DNA of 33,746 nt from Pseudomonadota bacterium. Lineage in GTDB: Bacteria > Pseudomonadota > Alphaproteobacteria > Rhizobiales > Hyphomicrobiaceae. Location of the stretch: NCBI GenBank assembly GCA_023416575.1, contig JAEZHL010000310.1, forward strand, positions 1-33,746, given 5' to 3'. This document shows, in pieces, positions 31,389 to 33,746 of this stretch (positions are counted from its first letter, which is position 1; each line of letters starts with the position of its first letter). The position numbers and the translations under genes were made by a program. The notes below the pieces were generated by a model that saw only the letters and a program-made list of their open reading frames with translations, was not told the origin of the DNA and searched no databases.

Positions 31389-32645
31389 TCAGACGGGGCG
31401 GACGAGGACGTGCCGCTTCTTTCCGAGTGACAGCTTGATCACGCCCTCCGACGTCAGATCGGCGGGTGTGAGAAGCGCCTTCTCGTCCTCGACGGCGGCA
31501 TCGTTGACGCGCAGGCCGCCGCCCTGGATCTGGCGCCGCGCCTCGCCGTTGGACTTGACCAGTCCAGCGCGGACGAAGGCCGACAGCACGCCGAGGCCGG
31601 CCTCGAGCTCGCCCGAGGGGATCTCGACGCTGGGCAGGCCGCTTGCCAGCGCGCCTTGCTCGAACGTCGTCCGCGCCGTTTCGGCCGCAGCTTCGGCCTT
31701 GGCGCGGCCGTGCATCAGCGCCGTTGCCTCTGTCGCCAGGATTTTCTTCGCCTCGTTGATCTCGGCACCCTGCAGCGCCGTGAGCCTGTCGATCTCGGAC
31801 ATCGGCAGGGTGGTGAAGAGCTTCAGGAAGCGGCCGACGTCGCCGTCCTCCGTGTTCCGCCAGAACTGCCAGTAGTCGTAGGCGCTGAGCTGCTGCTCGT
31901 TCAGCCACACGGCGCCGGCTGCGGTCTTGCCCATCTTGGCACCGGAGGACGTCGTGAGCAGCGGCGTCGTCAGCGCGTAGAGCTGATGTGTGCCCATGCG
32001 GCGGCCGAGATCGATGCCGGTGACGATGTTGCCCCACTGGTCGGAGCCGCCCATCTGCAGGTTGCAGCCATAGCGCCGCGCCAGCTCGACATAGTCGTAG
32101 GCCTGCAGCAACATGTAGTTGAACTCGATGAACGACAGCTCCTGCTCGCGCTCGAGGCGCAGGCGGGCCGAATCCATCGTCAGCATCCGGTTGACCGAGA
32201 AGTGTCGGCCGACGTCGCGCAGGAACTCGATGTAGTTGAGCGGTGCCAGCCACTCGGCATTGTCGACCATCAGGGCGTCGGTCGTGTTGCCGCCGAAGGT
32301 CAGGAAGTTGGAGAACACCGTCTTGATGCTCTCCTTGTTCGCGTCGATCTGCTCGATGGTCAAAATTCGCCGCGTTTCATCGCGGCCGGACGGGTCGCCG
32401 ACCCGCGTCGTTCCGCCGCCCATCAGCGTGATCGGCTTGCCGCCGCCTGTCCGTTGCAGCCAATGGAGCATCATGATCGACAGCAGGTGGCCGACGTGCA
32501 GCGATGGCGCGGTGCAGTCGTAGCCGACGTAGCACACGATCCCGCTCCGGGCTGCGAGCGCGTCGACACCCTCGAGATCCGAGCACTGGTGGATGAAGCC
32601 ACGCTCGGTGAGGACCTTCAGGAATTCGGATTTCACTGCTGTCAT
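31389..32645 (-). CDS. tyrS: Tyrosyl-tRNA synthetase
   Basis: It charges tRNA-Tyr with tyrosine. The 418-residue class I synthetase has YVGYDCTAPSLHVGH, with the HIGH-like motif HVGH (50-53), GGGTTRVGDPSGRDETR, NYMLLQAYDYVELARRYGCNLQMGGSDQWGN (ATP and tyrosine binding) and the KMSKS-like motif KMGKT (237-241). The C-terminal S4-type RNA-binding domain covers about residues 355-418. It is a full-length bacterial TyrS. The ATG has no strong ribosome binding site, but is flanked by a stem-loop at 32655-32671. It is divergent from anmK. Confidence 0.97.
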   Translation of the reverse strand: MTAVKSEFLKVLTERGFIHQCSDLEGVDALAARSGIVCYVGYDCTAPSLHVGHLLSIMMLHWLQRTGGGKPITLMGGGTTRVGDPSGRDETRRILTIEQIDANKESIKTVFSNFLTFGGNTTDALMVDNAEWLAPLNYIEFLRDVGRHFSVNRMLTMDSARLRLEREQELSFIEFNYMLLQAYDYVELARRYGCNLQMGGSDQWGNIVTGIDLGRRMGTHQLYALTTPLLTTSSGAKMGKTAAGAVWLNEQQLSAYDYWQFWRNTEDGDVGRFLKLFTTLPMSEIDRLTALQGAEINEAKKILATEATALMHGRAKAEAAAETARTTFEQGALASGLPSVEIPSGELEAGLGVLSAFVRAGLVKSNGEARRQIQGGGLRVNDAAVEDEKALLTPADLTSEGVIKLSLGKKRHVLVRPV

Positions 32646-32654
32646 CTGACTGGC

Positions 32655-32671
32655 GCGCCGGCTACCGGCGC
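32655..32671 (-). other. Short GC stem-loop in the tyrS leader
   Basis: GCGCCGG pairs with CCGGCGC around a three-base loop, about 10 bp before the tyrS ATG. It could hinder ribosome access and so lower translation, or be a chance GC palindrome. The leader has no obvious T-box. Confidence 0.3.
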
Positions 32672-32722
32672 CTCGGCTTTGAGTCTACATATCGGTGAAG
32701 CGGCAACATGCACAGGAAGGTG

Positions 32723-33746
32723 ATGATGGGCAAGCTCGTACGCGCCCTCGGGCTCATGAGCGGCACCTCCATGGACGGCATCGACGTCGCTTTGCTCGAA
32801 ACTGATGGTGAGAACGAGGTCGTGCGCGGGCCGCGGGCATCGTTCCCCTATCCACCGGAGTTCAGGCAGCGCCTGCTCGTTGCCCTGGAGGCGGCGCGCA
32901 GCCTGACCGATCGCGCCGCACGTCCTGCTCCCCTGGCGGATATCGAGCGCGAGCTGACGGAGCGCCACGCCATGGCCGTGGCGGCGTTTCTGGCCAAGGA
33001 AAGTATTGCGGCCGGCGATATCGACGTGATCGGGTTCCATGGCCAGACGGTTCTGCACCGGCCAGATGAGACATCGCCATCCCCGGGGCGTGCGGTCGAG
33101 GCTGCGCCCCCCATGACGGTTCAGATCGGCGACGGGGCGCTCCTGGCGCGACTGACGGAGATCGACGTCGTCTACGACCTCAGGGCGGCCGACTTTGCAG
33201 CCGGCGGGCAGGGGGCGCCCCTGGCTCCTGTTTACCATCGGGCACTCGCCGCGCGCCTGCCGCAGCGCCCGGTCGCGTTTCTCAACATCGGCGGCGTTGC
33301 CAATGTGACCTGGATCGGCGCCGACGGCCGCCTGATCGCCTTTGACACGGGGCCGGGAAATGCGCTGCTCGACGACTGGGCGCAGCAGCAGACAGGAAGG
33401 CCGTGTGATCTCGATGGCGCGCTGGCGCGGTCCGGCGTCGCGGACGAGGATGTCCTGCGTCAGTACCTGATGCACCCGTTCTTCGATCGTCCGCTGCCGA
33501 AGTCACTCGATCGCAATGACTTCTCGCTCGCACCCGTCGCGGGCCTGACGGCGGCCAACGGGGCCGCGACCCTCGCCGTGTTCACTGCGGCCTCGGTGGC
33601 GCGCAGCTTGAGCTGGCTCCCCGAACCGCCGGCGCTGTGGCTGGTGACAGGCGGCGGGCGCCGCAACAAGTTCCTGATGGAGCAGCTTGCCTGGCATCTC
33701 GAAGCGCCCGTGGCGCCAGTCGAGGCGATCGAGCTCGACGGCGACA
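32723..33746 (+). CDS. anmK: Anhydro-N-acetylmuramic acid kinase (3' end outside window)
   Basis: It phosphorylates 1,6-anhydro-N-acetylmuramic acid during cell-wall recycling. The 341 codons seen include the N-terminal nucleotide-binding motif ALGLMSGTSMDGID (8-21), GFHGQTVLHRP, the DFAAGGQGAPLAP block with the catalytic Asp, NIGGVANVTW, FDTGPGN and VTGGGRRNKFLM. All are family hallmarks. Two ATG codons in tandem (32723, 32726) are possible starts; AGGAAGG lies just before them. The gene runs off the window without a stop codon, so the C-terminal end (roughly 30 residues) is missing. It is divergent from tyrS with about 77 bp between. Confidence 0.95.
   Translation, partial: MMGKLVRALGLMSGTSMDGIDVALLETDGENEVVRGPRASFPYPPEFRQRLLVALEAARSLTDRAARPAPLADIERELTERHAMAVAAFLAKESIAAGDIDVIGFHGQTVLHRPDETSPSPGRAVEAAPPMTVQIGDGALLARLTEIDVVYDLRAADFAAGGQGAPLAPVYHRALAARLPQRPVAFLNIGGVANVTWIGADGRLIAFDTGPGNALLDDWAQQQTGRPCDLDGALARSGVADEDVLRQYLMHPFFDRPLPKSLDRNDFSLAPVAGLTAANGAATLAVFTAASVARSLSWLPEPPALWLVTGGGRRNKFLMEQLAWHLEAPVAPVEAIELDGD

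Noticed and set aside
1..33746. tRNA, rRNA, CRISPR or transposable elements
   Set aside because: I looked for T-arm signatures, repeat-spacer patterns, terminal repeats and transposase motifs in the gaps and found none.

Overview
The window is GC-rich DNA from an alphaproteobacterium, most likely a member of the Hyphomicrobiales (Rhizobiales). The evidence is the set of protein families (an AapJQMP-type amino-acid ABC transporter, a bactofilin, the divergent tyrS/anmK pair, a GC-rich queA-tgt operon with a TTG start), the frequent GTG/TTG starts, and a direct-repeat LexA box of the alphaproteobacterial type (GAAC-N7-GAAC). The gene content is mainly chromosomal housekeeping. I saw no rRNA, tRNA, CRISPR array, transposase or integrase. 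No species call is possible from sequence reading alone.

Layout. 1-1.6 kb: hemN (minus), with an FNR/FixK-type box upstream. 1.7-4.3 kb: queA-tgt (queuosine tRNA modification, 4-bp overlap), then a small periplasmic cytochrome c. 4.3-6.4 kb (minus): a patatin-like lipoprotein and an iron-type superoxide dismutase with a readable promoter and terminator. 6.4-6.8 kb: a 450-bp gap holding an orphan minus-strand terminator and a short reading-frame tail that resembles the end of an outer-membrane protein. 6.8-10.3 kb: a MacA/MacB-like efflux operon of adaptor, ATPase and permease, overlapping by 4 bp each and closed by a strong terminator; the adaptor carries an extra segment with two LTxxQ motifs. 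10.3-11.3 kb: two small exported proteins, a proline-rich lipoprotein and a His/Arg/Tyr-rich protein. 11.3-13.6 kb: citrate synthase (minus) and phosphate acetyltransferase (plus), divergent. 13.8-16.4 kb: a 68-residue hypothetical protein, a GNAT acetyltransferase and a GMC-family flavoprotein oxidoreductase.

16.6-20.9 kb: a polar/general L-amino-acid ABC transporter in the order ATPase, binding protein, permease, permease. A candidate promoter lies before the binding-protein gene, and a strong hairpin without a T-tract follows it. 21.1-22.2 kb (minus): an L-2-hydroxyglutarate-oxidase-like flavoprotein. 22.3-26.1 kb: a two-gene SbcD/SbcC-like (YhaO/YhaN-like) DNA-repair operon, with a LexA-type SOS box inside its predicted promoter. 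26.2-27.3 kb (minus): bactofilin and a one-Cys Bcp-type peroxiredoxin. 27.6-31.2 kb: a very large membrane-anchored AsmA-like/DUF3971 (YhdP-type) protein. 31.4-33.7 kb: tyrS (minus) and, divergently, anmK, which is cut by the window end.

The points most worth a second look are the SOS box on the SbcDC-like operon, the loss of the canonical zinc ligands in Tgt, the LTxxQ-bearing insert in the MacA-like adaptor, and the FNR/FixK box that makes anaerobic control of hemN likely. I found no wholly new multi-gene system; most of the window is recognisable.
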